NCBI GenBank assembly: GCA_038210495.1
Contig: JBBQWR010000011.1
Coordinates: 1-64,000 of the forward strand
Length of the DNA: 64,000 nucleotides
Direction of reading: 5' to 3'
Source: JBBQWR01 sp038210495
GTDB taxonomy: Bacteria > Planctomycetota > Planctomycetia > Pirellulales > DATAWG01
A model generated the notes under the pieces. The model did not search any database and was not told the DNA's origin. It worked only from the letters and a program-made list of their open reading frames with translations. The translations under genes and the position numbers were made by a program. This document shows positions 1 to 7,919 of this stretch, in pieces (positions within the stretch are counted from its first letter, which is position 1; every line of letters starts with the position of its first letter).

Positions 1-1
1 C

Positions 2-124
2 GCGTACACGCAGCGGCGCAATGCCGCAGCGCGCCGCAGCCACACCCGAACGACCCGCAAGAAACTCGCCGCGCTGGGCATCCGCCTGACCGGTCTGCCT
101 CGTTGCGGATGGGGCAAAAGTTAG
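2..124 (+). CDS. C-terminal end of a gene cut by the window edge
   Basis: An open frame enters from the left edge and stops with TAG at 122-124. The visible 40 residues are basic and Arg/Thr-rich, ending in LTGLPRCGWGKS. The other two forward frames also run open for some distance, so this is chosen on the look of the peptide and not on homology. No family can be assigned from this fragment. About 200 bases without a gene follow it. Confidence 0.35.
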   Translation, partial: AYTQRRNAAARRSHTRTTRKKLAALGIRLTGLPRCGWGKS

Positions 125-332
125 CGCTGTAGTATTAGGACCCTGCCGGTTCGGCTCCAATTTTTTCGCGCCAACGGAGGACGCCGGTAAATTCCCGCTT
201 ATCGTTCAATCTTTGTGGTCAATGTTGCTCGGTGTTCTCGGCGGACTTTTCGCTCAATCAATCGCTTCGCGGCGATTGAAGACGCGCCCGGCATGATTGC
301 TTGAAGCGATCATCTCCAACTCTGGAACCGGC

Positions 333-1031
333 ATGAAAAAAGCAATCGCGTGGACCCGCTGGCTATCGGTTCCAGTCGCCATTTCAGTCGGAGGCCTCGT
401 CGCGCTGTTCCAACCGAACGAGGTTTGGGTCTCTGTCGCGATCTCGGTCACCACCGTCGCGCCACTTTTGTCGTTGCTCCTCGCGATTTACGGCGACAGT
501 AAGCAACGCCCATTCTTTGGCGGATTCGCAATCTGCTGCGGTAGTTACCTGCTATTGTTCTTCACCGAGACAAACAGCGACTCTACGCCCACGTTGATGG
601 ACTGCCTGATCACCACAAAGGCCATCAAAAGTTCGTATTTCAAAATCTTTCCAAATTCAACCCTCGCCCCAGTGACGATGTCGTCTCCCGGCGGCGGGCA
701 ATTCCAAATTCACGATGGATCAAGCGGAACCAAAGTTGGCAAGCCAGACGCAGACCCGTTCGGATCGGATCCGCCGTCGACGACAACAGTTGTTCTTGGC
801 GGAGGGCAGACTGCGACACCAGACCCGATCGATGAGCAGCAGTCATTCGCCAATTTCACTTATATCGGCCAATCGCTGTGGGCCTGGATTCTCGGTTGGA
901 TGGGAGGCTCGCTCGCCCAATTTTTCACATGGCGGCAAGCGGTGGCGGCGAGGAAGCAGGCAGAACTAACTCGCTGCGCTCCGATTAAAGTCGTGTTGGC
1001 GGAACCGATCGCGCCGGCGCGTCCGTCTTAG
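333..1031 (+). CDS. Membrane protein of unknown function (232 aa)
   Basis: The frame can be opened at TTG 297, but ATG 333 is preferred because it starts a normal inner-membrane N-terminus (MKKAIAWTRWLSVPVAISVG). Three hydrophobic stretches are visible near residues 8-25, 35-52 and 60-80. A Ser/Thr/Gly/Pro-rich soluble section follows, and another hydrophobic stretch (SLWAWILGWMGGSLAQFF) lies close to the C-terminus. No catalytic motif is recognisable. It is convergent with the adenosyltransferase gene at 1094-1648 and has no operon partner on its strand. The gene looks real from the hydrophobic pattern, but its function is unknown. Confidence 0.6.
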   Translation: MKKAIAWTRWLSVPVAISVGGLVALFQPNEVWVSVAISVTTVAPLLSLLLAIYGDSKQRPFFGGFAICCGSYLLLFFTETNSDSTPTLMDCLITTKAIKSSYFKIFPNSTLAPVTMSSPGGGQFQIHDGSSGTKVGKPDADPFGSDPPSTTTVVLGGGQTATPDPIDEQQSFANFTYIGQSLWAWILGWMGGSLAQFFTWRQAVAARKQAELTRCAPIKVVLAEPIAPARPS

Positions 1032-1093
1032 CACAAGCTTCCAGCCTGTGTCGGAGCAACGCTCGCTTGGACAACACAGCCCAGAAGTCTGTG

Positions 1094-1648
1094 CTACACG
1101 CTCGGCTTCTCCCATGGCACGTCCGGAAATTCCGCGGCGGCGTTTGCGGCTCGGGCCAGGACGAAGAGCAAATCGCTCAGGCGATTCAAGTACACGAGCA
1201 GGTAATTCGAGATCGGCTCGTCCCCCGTGTCGATCAGCGTCACGAGACGGCGCTCCGCGCGGCGGCAGATCGTGCGGGCCAAGTGCAGCGCGGACGCGCC
1301 GGCCGAACCGCCGGGCAAAATAAAGTTCTTCAGCGGTTCGAGGGTCGCTTCGTGCCGATCGATCGTCGATTCGAGCCACTCGATTTGCCGGGGGCCAATC
1401 AGCGCCGTGCCATGCTCGATCGGTTCCGGCGTCGCCAGTTCGGCGCCGACGCTAAATAGCTCCGCTTGAATCCGAGCCAACTCCGCGTCGATCGGCGGCG
1501 GAATTCCGAGCGCGCGAGCCAAGCCGAGCGCCGCGTTCAGTTCGTCGACCTCGCCATAAGTCTCGATCCGCAGCCCGTCTTTGCGCACCCGCGGACCACC
1601 AAACAATCCAGTGTCGCCGCCATCGCCCGTCTTGGTATAGATTTTCAT
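1094..1648 (-). CDS. Cob(I)alamin adenosyltransferase, PduO type (184 aa)
   Basis: This enzyme transfers the 5'-deoxyadenosyl group of ATP to cob(I)alamin, giving adenosylcobalamin in the cytoplasm. The N-terminus MKIYTKTGDGGDTGLFGG is the ATP-binding signature of PduO/MMAB-type ATRs. The C-terminal half holds the family's RTICRRAERRLV and YLNRLSDLLFVLAR helices. At 184 residues it has the usual length of the stand-alone domain. ATG 1648 is chosen over the upstream in-frame start at 1681 because the family begins directly at MKIYTKTGD and because the extra 11 codons fall in a palindromic repeat (1659-1679). No Shine-Dalgarno is evident. No B12-dependent enzyme is encoded nearby, so its client is elsewhere in the genome. 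Confidence 0.93.
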   Translation of the reverse strand: MKIYTKTGDGGDTGLFGGPRVRKDGLRIETYGEVDELNAALGLARALGIPPPIDAELARIQAELFSVGAELATPEPIEHGTALIGPRQIEWLESTIDRHEATLEPLKNFILPGGSAGASALHLARTICRRAERRLVTLIDTGDEPISNYLLVYLNRLSDLLFVLARAANAAAEFPDVPWEKPSV

Positions 1649-1658
1649 GCCGATGAAG

Positions 1659-1755
1659 GTCAGGCACTCCGTGCCTGACATCCGCGATGGGGAATGGTAT
1701 GGTTACGTGGCGGGCCGCTCGTCACGAGCGAACTGTCAGGCACAGAGTGCCTGAC
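1659..1755. repeat. Two GTCAGGCAC...GTGCCTGAC palindromes upstream of the ATR gene
   Basis: Two 21-bp palindromes occupy 1659-1679 and 1735-1755. Each has perfect 9-nt arms GTCAGGCAC / GTGCCTGAC around a 3-nt centre. The first ends about 10 nt from the ATR start codon. Related copies occur at 62938-63070. Confidence 0.85.
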
Positions 1756-1812
1756 CTACATCGACAGTCGATCTAGCGGCAGAATTCTCAACGCATAACT
1801 TGGAGAGGCAAA

Positions 1813-2922
1813 GTGAACGCGAATCGACGCCTGTTTTCTTGTTTGCCGGCAGTAGCCGTTTTTACCTTCGTCAGCGTCTTCGCCACTGACCCCGCACGCG
1901 CGGCCGAGGAGCCGAAGCCGGAATCCGTCGCGCCTGCCGAGCCCTCGATCGAATTGAAATTCCTGACCAATCTACGCCAAGTCACCACCGGCTTCAACAA
2001 AGCCGGAGAGGGTTACTTTTCGCCCGACGGCAAGACGATCATCTATCAGGCCATCTCGGCCGATTATCCATTCTATCAAATCTACACTCAGCCGCTGGTC
2101 GGTGGCGAGCCGAGGCAGGTCAGCACCGGGCGGGGCAAGACTACGTGCAGCTATTTCAATCCCGACGGCAAGAGCATCATCTTTGCCTCCAGCCATCTCG
2201 ATCCCGACCTCGATCAGACCGAAAAAGCGGGCCGCAAGCTGGCTGCCGAGGAGGCAATTCCCGGCCACCGCCGCAAATATCAGTGGGATTTCGATTCCAA
2301 CATGGACATCTTTCACGCCGATCTCAAGGGCCGGCATCTGGAGCCACTCACTCATTCCAAGGGCTACGACGCCGAGTGCTCATACTCGGCCGACGGCAAG
2401 CAGATCGTTTTTTGCAGCGACCGCGGCGGCAACCCGAATCTGTACATCATGCAGGCCGACGGCTCCGACGTGCGGCAACTCACGCACGAGAAGGGGTACA
2501 ACGGCGGGCCGTTTTTTTCGCCCGACCAAAAGTGGGTCATCTATCGCAGCGACCGGAAGAAGGAGGGCTTTTTGCAGATCCACGCGATCGCGGTCGACGG
2601 CACGCACGACACGGCCCTGACCGACAACGCGGGCGGGATCAACTGGGCGCCCTACTGGCATCCGTCAAAGCCGTACATCATCTGGAGCGGCGCCGATCAT
2701 TCCGATCCCAGCGCCCGGCCCAACTACGATCTGTGGCTAATGAAATTCGAGATCAAAGAGGGCGCGATCCAGCCCGGCCCGATCACGCGAATCACCGACA
2801 ACCCGGCCGCCGACGTCCTGCCGGCATTCTCGCCGGACGGCAAAAGGCTGATGTGGACGAGCAACCGCGCGGCGGATCACACAAGCCAGTTATTCATCGC
2901 GGATTTCAAGCTGCCGGAGTAG
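1813..2922 (+). CDS. Secreted TolB-like beta-propeller protein (369 aa)
   Basis: The start is GTG 1813, supported by GGAGAGG at 1802-1808. Residues 1-30 form a signal peptide ending ARA. The body carries at least five PD40/WD40-like blades, recognisable as YFSPDGKTIIYQA, YFNPDGKSIIFAS, SYSADGKQIVFCSDRGG, FFSPDQKWVIYRSDR and AFSPDGKRLMWTSNR. This is the pattern of the TolB C-terminal propeller and of the many planctomycete periplasmic propeller proteins. No TolA/TolR/Pal-like neighbours are present and the TolB N-terminal domain is absent, so it is probably a stand-alone propeller binding a protein or ligand in the periplasm, not the Tol-Pal component. Confidence 0.85.
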   Translation: MNANRRLFSCLPAVAVFTFVSVFATDPARAAEEPKPESVAPAEPSIELKFLTNLRQVTTGFNKAGEGYFSPDGKTIIYQAISADYPFYQIYTQPLVGGEPRQVSTGRGKTTCSYFNPDGKSIIFASSHLDPDLDQTEKAGRKLAAEEAIPGHRRKYQWDFDSNMDIFHADLKGRHLEPLTHSKGYDAECSYSADGKQIVFCSDRGGNPNLYIMQADGSDVRQLTHEKGYNGGPFFSPDQKWVIYRSDRKKEGFLQIHAIAVDGTHDTALTDNAGGINWAPYWHPSKPYIIWSGADHSDPSARPNYDLWLMKFEIKEGAIQPGPITRITDNPAADVLPAFSPDGKRLMWTSNRAADHTSQLFIADFKLPE

Positions 2923-3039
2923 GCGGATTATTATGCCTCCTCCTTATATCGTAGTTAATTATGGTCTCCCTTACGTCGTGGACGAGTTGCCGCGAATGAG
3001 CTGCATCGCCTCAGCATCATCGATCGATTCTGGGAACAC

Positions 3040-3408
3040 ATGAGCGCCTTTGACGAGACATCCCAATACCGTTTGTCAGTTAGTGATGCCCCGAATTACA
3101 GCCCGATTTCCCGGTTCCTGGCTAGGACGATTTATATTCCTCGAGTCGATTTAAAATGCGAGTGGACTTTTTGGGGACACTATGAGAAAGCCACAATTGT
3201 CGAATTGATAGGTGCTGGATTAAAGGACGACGATGACATTATCCAACAATGGTTCGACGCTGACAATGTATTGAGACTATTGAAAGGAGCTACCTCGTTC
3301 GATGAGTTGGTCGTCGCGGTGCAATGCGTAGGAGGCCAGCACGAGGACGATGAAGATTCATTGCAGTACGTTTTGCGAATGATTCCAGGATGGTCCGAAG
3401 ATGTGTAG
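3040..3408 (+). CDS. Hypothetical protein (122 aa)
   Basis: ATG start, TAG stop, acidic protein with no signal peptide or membrane segment. The middle (WTFWGHYEKATIVELIGAGLKDDDD) and the helical C-terminal half look like a small globular cytoplasmic protein. Base composition is visibly more AT-rich than the neighbouring genes, which may indicate recent acquisition. Its 3' end overlaps, on the opposite strand, the 3' end of the secreted protein at 3358-3690 by 51 bases. I recognise no family. Confidence 0.55.
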   Translation: MSAFDETSQYRLSVSDAPNYSPISRFLARTIYIPRVDLKCEWTFWGHYEKATIVELIGAGLKDDDDIIQQWFDADNVLRLLKGATSFDELVVAVQCVGGQHEDDEDSLQYVLRMIPGWSEDV

Positions 3409-3690
3409 TTTTGTGTTTTCTTGCAGCGCCGATAGATCAAGGCGAGACACTCTTGGATTTTTTGCCGCTAGGACCGGAAGCTCTTCGCGGCCAAAATTCG
3501 TGTCGTGATACGAAAGCAACGAGGCATTGAGCGCAGGGCAATCAACAGCCAACTGATCGTATGCTTCCCATTCCGCCTTCACCCCGTCGGGCGGCCCCAC
3601 GGCGGCGCCATCGGCGGAAGTCGCGGGTCGAGTCGATGCTAAAGCGCAGGCAATCGCCAGTAGCGCTTGCCCAAAATCTGCTTTCATCAT
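3358..3690 (-). CDS. Small secreted protein of unknown function (110 aa), 3' end overlapped
   Basis: Two adjacent ATG codons (3690 and 3687) start MMKADFGQALLAIACALA, a convincing signal peptide. The mature part (DGVKAEWEAYDQLAVDCPALNASLLSY) is not recognised. The last 17 or so codons lie antisense to the gene at 3040-3408, so the natural C-terminus may have been lost when that gene arrived. A longer frame extends upstream to 3972, but it runs through the transglutaminase gene and is rejected. It sits about 95 bases after the stop of the transglutaminase-like gene on the same strand and could share its transcript. Confidence 0.5.
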   Translation of the reverse strand: MMKADFGQALLAIACALASTRPATSADGAAVGPPDGVKAEWEAYDQLAVDCPALNASLLSYHDTNFGREELPVLAAKNPRVSRLDLSALQENTKLHIFGPSWNHSQNVLQ

Positions 3691-3785
3691 GAGCTCGCTT
3701 GCCGCCAAATGACGATCCCGCGGGCGGGTAAAATTCGCGCGCGAATATCGTCTCAAACCTGTTGCGGTCCATCGTCTGCGCAGGC

Positions 3786-5492
3786 TTACTGCACGTCTAG
3801 TATTTCGATCTTCGCCTGGCCGATGACCTGCGCGACGGGCAGAAAGCAAGTATAGGCGGATTCGCCTTGCAGGCTGGAGTCGGCCAGCTTCAGATGCGCG
3901 GCGCCGATGCCGCCCAGGCCGCGCGTGGCGTCGAGCGGAATCCATTGATCGCCGATCCAGACTTCGTTCCACATGTGGAAGGCGAAACCAGGGTGGTCGT
4001 CGACGTAGACCAACCCGATCGCGACTCGGGCCGGAATGCCGCGCGACCTGGCCAATGCGGCCAGCAGCACCGCGTGCTGCGTGCAGGCGCCCGTGCGACT
4101 CTCGGCCACTTCAACGGCGGTCGAAAACGCCATCGAGTAGTTTTTTACGGCGATGTATTGGTTCGCGAACTTTTCGAGTGCTACGGCTTCGCTCCAAGCA
4201 TCTGCCGCCGTCTTTGAGCGGGGCCGATCGCCGGTCGCCTGCTTCGCGAGCGCCATGATTTTCGGGGCATCGCTCTGAATCAAATTATTCGGCAGCCGAT
4301 CTTCGTCCGTCGGAAGCCGCGGATGAAGTTGGCCTGATGGCGTCGCTAATTTCTCGGTCGCAACGGCCGTGGGACCCGCCAGTTCGGTTGCCTTCAGCGG
4401 GCGAATCGCCCGCACGACGATCTCGGCCGTGTGCGGATCGAGCGAAGTCACCTGCTGCGAGGCGCCGCTAACGAACACGCGCGAAGGGTCTTCGCTCGCA
4501 AGCTGAACCCGGTATCGCACGCGCCTCGTCTGCGTGGAATGTTCTATCGCTCTGCTGACCGGGACAGTGGTGGATAGCAGCAAGTCAAACTGACCCCGGC
4601 CGGCGTCGTCGATCGCGACCTCCTTAGAGACTCGGTAAGTCACCTGGTTGAGCGCGTCGATCTGCATCTTCATCACGCCCCCTTCGTGATTGGTCCACCA
4701 AATCGAGCGGATCGCATTGCCGCCGGGCAGCGTCGCCATCCAATCGACGTGCAACAAATCCTCGGAATGATCGAGCAGCATGGTCGTTTCATAAGCGCCC
4801 GCCACAAGCTCGATGTTAGCCACCTGGTTGAAGCCGACCATGAGGCTCGAAAGCTTACGGCGCTCGCCCGGCTGCATCGGCTTGCTGGAGAGCGAATGCT
4901 CGGTCGCCTTGAAACCACCGGTCCCGGGCATCCACGGCATCGAGCCGGGAGTCGTTTTGCCGGTGGTGGTGGTAGCAAATACCAACTGGCCGCCGCCGAC
5001 CTTGCCCGTGGTCACGATCGCTTCGGCGCCGGAGAGGATTTCCGTGCGGAATCGCAGCAAATCTCCCTGCGGCGTTTCGACCCCCGTCGAGTTTATTTTC
5101 TGCTCGGTACGCTGGCCGTTGCGATTTACGGAAAAACTGACCTGCTCTTCGATCTCCACCAGCCGCTGGCCGTGCTCGTCGATGTGTTTTGTCGACGTGC
5201 GACCGTAGCCCACCTTGGCTCCTTGAATGAACATCGCAAACCAGGCCTCATCCGGATTGGCGGGCGCAATCGAGTTGGACGACGCCGTCGTTGCCCGAGC
5301 GGACCGACCGATGGACGCCGCTGGCAGGACGGCGTTTCCAGACGTAACGTCACTGGAGCAACCGGCCAGCGCGACGATGGCCGCCAGAGCCATGAGACAG
5401 TAGACGCTCGAGGCAGATGAGCGACCGCTCAGCGGCGAGGACCGCGAACAGACCGACCAAGCCGAACGATTCAAATCATGGTGGTCAGTCAT
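3786..5492 (-). CDS. Transglutaminase-like lipoprotein (568 aa)
   Basis: The C-terminal domain is a transglutaminase/cysteine-protease-like core. Cys470 lies in TGACTQHAVLLAALARSRG, His506 in FAFHMWNEVW and Asp521 in WIPLDATRG, which is the expected catalytic triad with its usual spacing. The N-terminus has a Ser/Arg-rich leader, then MALAAIVALAGCSSD with lipobox LAGC, so the mature protein should be a lipid-anchored envelope protein. An alternative start is the internal Met at 5393, just before the hydrophobic stretch. The approximately 400-residue middle is beta-rich and not assigned. Proteins of this layout are common in planctomycetes, but the substrate is unknown; peptidase or amide-exchange activity is inferred from the triad alone. 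Confidence 0.85.
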   Translation of the reverse strand: MTDHHDLNRSAWSVCSRSSPLSGRSSASSVYCLMALAAIVALAGCSSDVTSGNAVLPAASIGRSARATTASSNSIAPANPDEAWFAMFIQGAKVGYGRTSTKHIDEHGQRLVEIEEQVSFSVNRNGQRTEQKINSTGVETPQGDLLRFRTEILSGAEAIVTTGKVGGGQLVFATTTTGKTTPGSMPWMPGTGGFKATEHSLSSKPMQPGERRKLSSLMVGFNQVANIELVAGAYETTMLLDHSEDLLHVDWMATLPGGNAIRSIWWTNHEGGVMKMQIDALNQVTYRVSKEVAIDDAGRGQFDLLLSTTVPVSRAIEHSTQTRRVRYRVQLASEDPSRVFVSGASQQVTSLDPHTAEIVVRAIRPLKATELAGPTAVATEKLATPSGQLHPRLPTDEDRLPNNLIQSDAPKIMALAKQATGDRPRSKTAADAWSEAVALEKFANQYIAVKNYSMAFSTAVEVAESRTGACTQHAVLLAALARSRGIPARVAIGLVYVDDHPGFAFHMWNEVWIGDQWIPLDATRGLGGIGAAHLKLADSSLQGESAYTCFLPVAQVIGQAKIEILDVQ

Positions 5493-5762
5493 AAATTTCT
5501 CGCGAATGCGCTAGCAACGATCGGTCTCGATGGCCCATGCTTACCTGAAATCGCCCGGCCGGGGCAATGCGGATTTCGAACGGCCGGATGTGCGGGCGGA
5601 GGCCGGCCGGCCCCTGAGATGCCCGTTTTTGGCAATTCTGCAAAATTTCTTGCGGCGCCTGTCGGCTAGCGGACGCGCTTGGTCATCTCCTTATTGTCAG
5701 GGCCAGTAAATCGCCGGCCCGAGAGTAACACTTGTCGCTGCACTAGCAGCAGGAGATTTCCC

Positions 5763-6449
5763 ATGTTGAGTCTGAACCGAGTCCGTGCGTCGCTTGTGGC
5801 TTGTACCGTGCTGGGAATGATCGCGGCGGCCTTGAGCGCCTCGACCGTTTATGCCAAATCGCCCATGGGGGGTGGGGTCAGTGGTGGTTCCAAATCGATC
5901 GGTGGCTTCACCGGCAACGTTTCCAAAATGTCGGGCGGTCCGATCGCTTCCACCCCCAAATTCGATTTCGGCAAAGTCGATCCGAAATTTGGAAAGGTCG
6001 ACACCAAGTTGAAATTGACCGATCCCAAGCTCGTCAAGATCGACCCGAAGCTGGTCCTGAACAACCCGAAGTTCAAGCCGATCGATCCGATGAAGGGCAA
6101 GAAGCCGGGCAATCCCAACTGGGGCAACAAGAAGTTCCCGACTCCTTACTGCACGCCTTGGTGGTGTGGCCCTCATTGCCCGTGGCCGATTTTCGACTTC
6201 GATTGCTACTGCTATGAGACCTGCTTTTATAATGCACCCGTGATCGAAACGGTGGCGGTAACGGTCGACCCGGTCTACACGCTTCAGTTCAAGAACGACG
6301 CCGGCGCCACGCAAATCGTCGGCCAGTTCGATCCAATCGTCGATGCCGCCGGTCTAAACAGCGCCGAAGCCAAGCTGACCGGCGAAGGCCTGTCGTGGTG
6401 GACCACGGCCGACAATGGGTCGGTGGTCGAGTCGAACATCGGAACTTGA
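5763..6449 (+). CDS. Secreted Cys-rich protein with degenerate PK(F/L)xKxD repeats (228 aa)
   Basis: ATG 5763 has AGGAG at 5751-5755, so the longer frame from 5679 is not used. Residues 1-31 are a signal peptide ending VYA. A Gly/Ser-rich part follows, then at about residues 64-110 a run of short degenerate units (PKFDFGKVD, PKFGKVD, PKLVKID, PKLVLNN, PKFKPID), suggesting an extended basic and acidic repeat. Next comes a segment with six cysteines within 26 residues (YCTPWWCGPHC then CYCYETC), which may be disulfide- or metal-bound. A C-terminal beta-rich domain of about 70 residues ends the protein. A strong hairpin follows the stop. No family is recognised; a cell-surface or wall-associated role is only inferred. 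Confidence 0.75.
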   Translation: MLSLNRVRASLVACTVLGMIAAALSASTVYAKSPMGGGVSGGSKSIGGFTGNVSKMSGGPIASTPKFDFGKVDPKFGKVDTKLKLTDPKLVKIDPKLVLNNPKFKPIDPMKGKKPGNPNWGNKKFPTPYCTPWWCGPHCPWPIFDFDCYCYETCFYNAPVIETVAVTVDPVYTLQFKNDAGATQIVGQFDPIVDAAGLNSAEAKLTGEGLSWWTTADNGSVVESNIGT

Positions 6450-6486
6450 GCCGAGATCGTGACGAGTGTAAGGCGTTCGTGGGAGC

Positions 6487-6520
6487 CAAGCCGCCGGATG
6501 AAAGTCCGGCGGCTTGCTTC
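6487..6520 (+). terminator. Hairpin terminator after the Cys-rich protein
   Basis: A perfect 12-bp stem (arms 6487-6498 and 6505-6516) with loop TGAAAG lies 37 bases after the stop codon. The following sequence CTTCATT has only a weak T-tract, so factor-independent termination is likely but not certain. Confidence 0.55.
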
Positions 6521-6638
6521 ATTGGTAAACGACATTGCTTCGACGCAGGACGGCCCGATCTGAATGGCTTGGGTGGCCAAGGCTGGAGCCGCTTCGATGA
6601 AGCCCCGAGGGAGTCGTCCTTTGGTCTAAGGACTGTGA

Positions 6639-7158
6639 ATTAAATAACCTCCCAAATTCCCGTCGCTCCCAAATGATGGCATTTTCGGTCTTCGGCGAGT
6701 TATTGATGATTGGACCGCCCGCGCGGGACGGATTCCCCCTCCTTTTCGATTCGAAGCCTCTTGCTTAGCCGCGTTAGCGGCGTCAACGCGAAGCGTAAGT
6801 AGCCGGGGGTGAAGCGAAGCGATCCGGTCCAGGGATCGCGAAGCGAAACCACCGGTCGACGAATACAATTGACCTTCAGCCGCGTTAGTGGCGTCACAAG
6901 CGAAGAAGACGATGGTTTTAGGGGCGGCCCCCAATTCGCGCCGCTCATTGTGACGCCACTAACGTGGCTCGAAATGTCACGGCGTTGTGGTCCGGGGGTT
7001 CCGCTTCGCTGCGCTACGCTCCACCCCCCGGCTACTCACATGACGCCGCTAACGCGGCTAAGCACTTGCCATGGCGATGCGTCTTTCCCCATTTCGCTAT
7101 TGGGACACGGGCGGTGAGAGGAGTTCCTTGGCCGCAATAAACTGGGACGTTATTTAAT
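6639..7158. mobile_element. MITE-like 520-bp palindromic element without a gene
   Basis: The ends are ATTAAATAACCTCCC (6639-6653) and its reverse complement with one mismatch (7144-7158), i.e. 14 of 15 matching terminal inverted repeats. Inside are four copies of AGCCGCGTTAGCGGCGTCA: two on the plus strand (6767-6785, 6878-6896) and two inverted (6951-6969, 7041-7059). An outer inverted pair reads GTAGCCGGGGGTG (about 6797) and its complement (about 7024-7036). Frames inside are short and made of repeat sequence, so no protein is called. Together with its flanks it fills the gene-free stretch 6450-7253. Mobility is inferred from the termini only. Confidence 0.55.
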
Positions 7159-7188
7159 CTGCGGTTCTAACAGCCTTTTAATCGTTCG

Positions 7189-7218
7189 TTGACAGTCGCT
7201 CGCAGTTATCAGTAGAGT
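7189..7218 (+). promoter_or_regulatory. Candidate sigma-70-like promoter for the sigma factor/kinase operon
   Basis: TTGACA at 7189-7194 matches the -35 consensus. It is followed after 18 bases by TAGAGT (7213-7218), a fair -10 box. Transcription would begin near 7225, about 30 bases before the sigma factor ATG at 7254. Confidence 0.4.
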
Positions 7219-7253
7219 GCAAAAGTCGGCTGTCACGACTCGGAGCCTGAATC

Positions 7254-7919
7254 ATGTCCGCTGCAAAACAATCGAATCGCGAACCGGCCGGCCTTGATGG
7301 CGGCGGCGGCGAGACTGACGCCGGCGATGTCACTAGGTGGATTCGCGAGGTCGGCAAGCAGGACGGTCAGGCGGCCGAGGCGATTTGGAATCGCTATTTC
7401 CAGCGGCTGACGTATTTCGCTAGGCAAAAATTCGCTAAGCTGCCCACCCGCGTGGCCGACGAAGAAGACGTCGCCTTGAGCGCCTTGAACAGCTTCTACC
7501 GAGGCGCCGCAAAAGGGCAGTTTCCGCAGCTCGCCGATCGCCGCGACCTGTGGCGGATTCTGATCACCATCGCCGCGCGAAAAGTGTACGCCCAAATGCG
7601 CCGGCAGGGCGCCGACAAACGGGGCGGCGGTAAAGTCCGCGGCGAGTCCGTCTTCGTTCAGCGGGACAATCAAGACGCCTTGGGCATCGAACAGGTGTTC
7701 GGTCGCGAGCCGACGCCCGAACTCGCCTGCATGGTCGCCGAAGATTGCAACCGTTTGCTCGACATGCTGGGCGACGAGACGCTCCGCGAAGTGGCGGTCC
7801 TCAAGCTCGAAGGACACACGAACGACGAAATCGCCACGCGGCTCAACTGCGTCACGCGCACGGTCGAGCGGAAGCTGGACCGCATCCGTGAGAAGTGGTC
7901 GCGGGAGCCCGGTGTATGA
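7254..7919 (+). CDS. ECF-family RNA polymerase sigma factor (221 aa)
   Basis: This is a sigma-70-like regulator of the planctomycete type that is paired with protein kinases. Residues 25-75 (VTRWIREVGKQDGQAAEAIWNRY and following) correspond to region 2. The C-terminal part (EVAVLKLEGHTNDEIATRLNCVTRTVERKLDRIREKW) is a clear region 4 helix-turn-helix. There is no membrane segment. The stop codon overlaps the kinase start as ATGA, so the two proteins are probably made together. A TTGACA/TAGAGT promoter lies just upstream. It likely directs polymerase to envelope or stress genes under control of the kinase, but the target promoters are not known. Confidence 0.92.
   Translation: MSAAKQSNREPAGLDGGGGETDAGDVTRWIREVGKQDGQAAEAIWNRYFQRLTYFARQKFAKLPTRVADEEDVALSALNSFYRGAAKGQFPQLADRRDLWRILITIAARKVYAQMRRQGADKRGGGKVRGESVFVQRDNQDALGIEQVFGREPTPELACMVAEDCNRLLDMLGDETLREVAVLKLEGHTNDEIATRLNCVTRTVERKLDRIREKWSREPGV

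Noticed and set aside
2145..2954. Long forward frame inside the propeller gene (269 aa)
   Set aside because: Arg-rich shadow translation of the propeller gene in another frame; no motif, and the propeller blades are clear in the frame from 1813.
5478..5669. Short forward frame overlapping the transglutaminase start
   Set aside because: No ribosome binding site, no recognisable pattern; lies in the divergent promoter region.
6809..7117. 102-residue forward frame in the palindromic element
   Set aside because: Consists of translated repeat units only.
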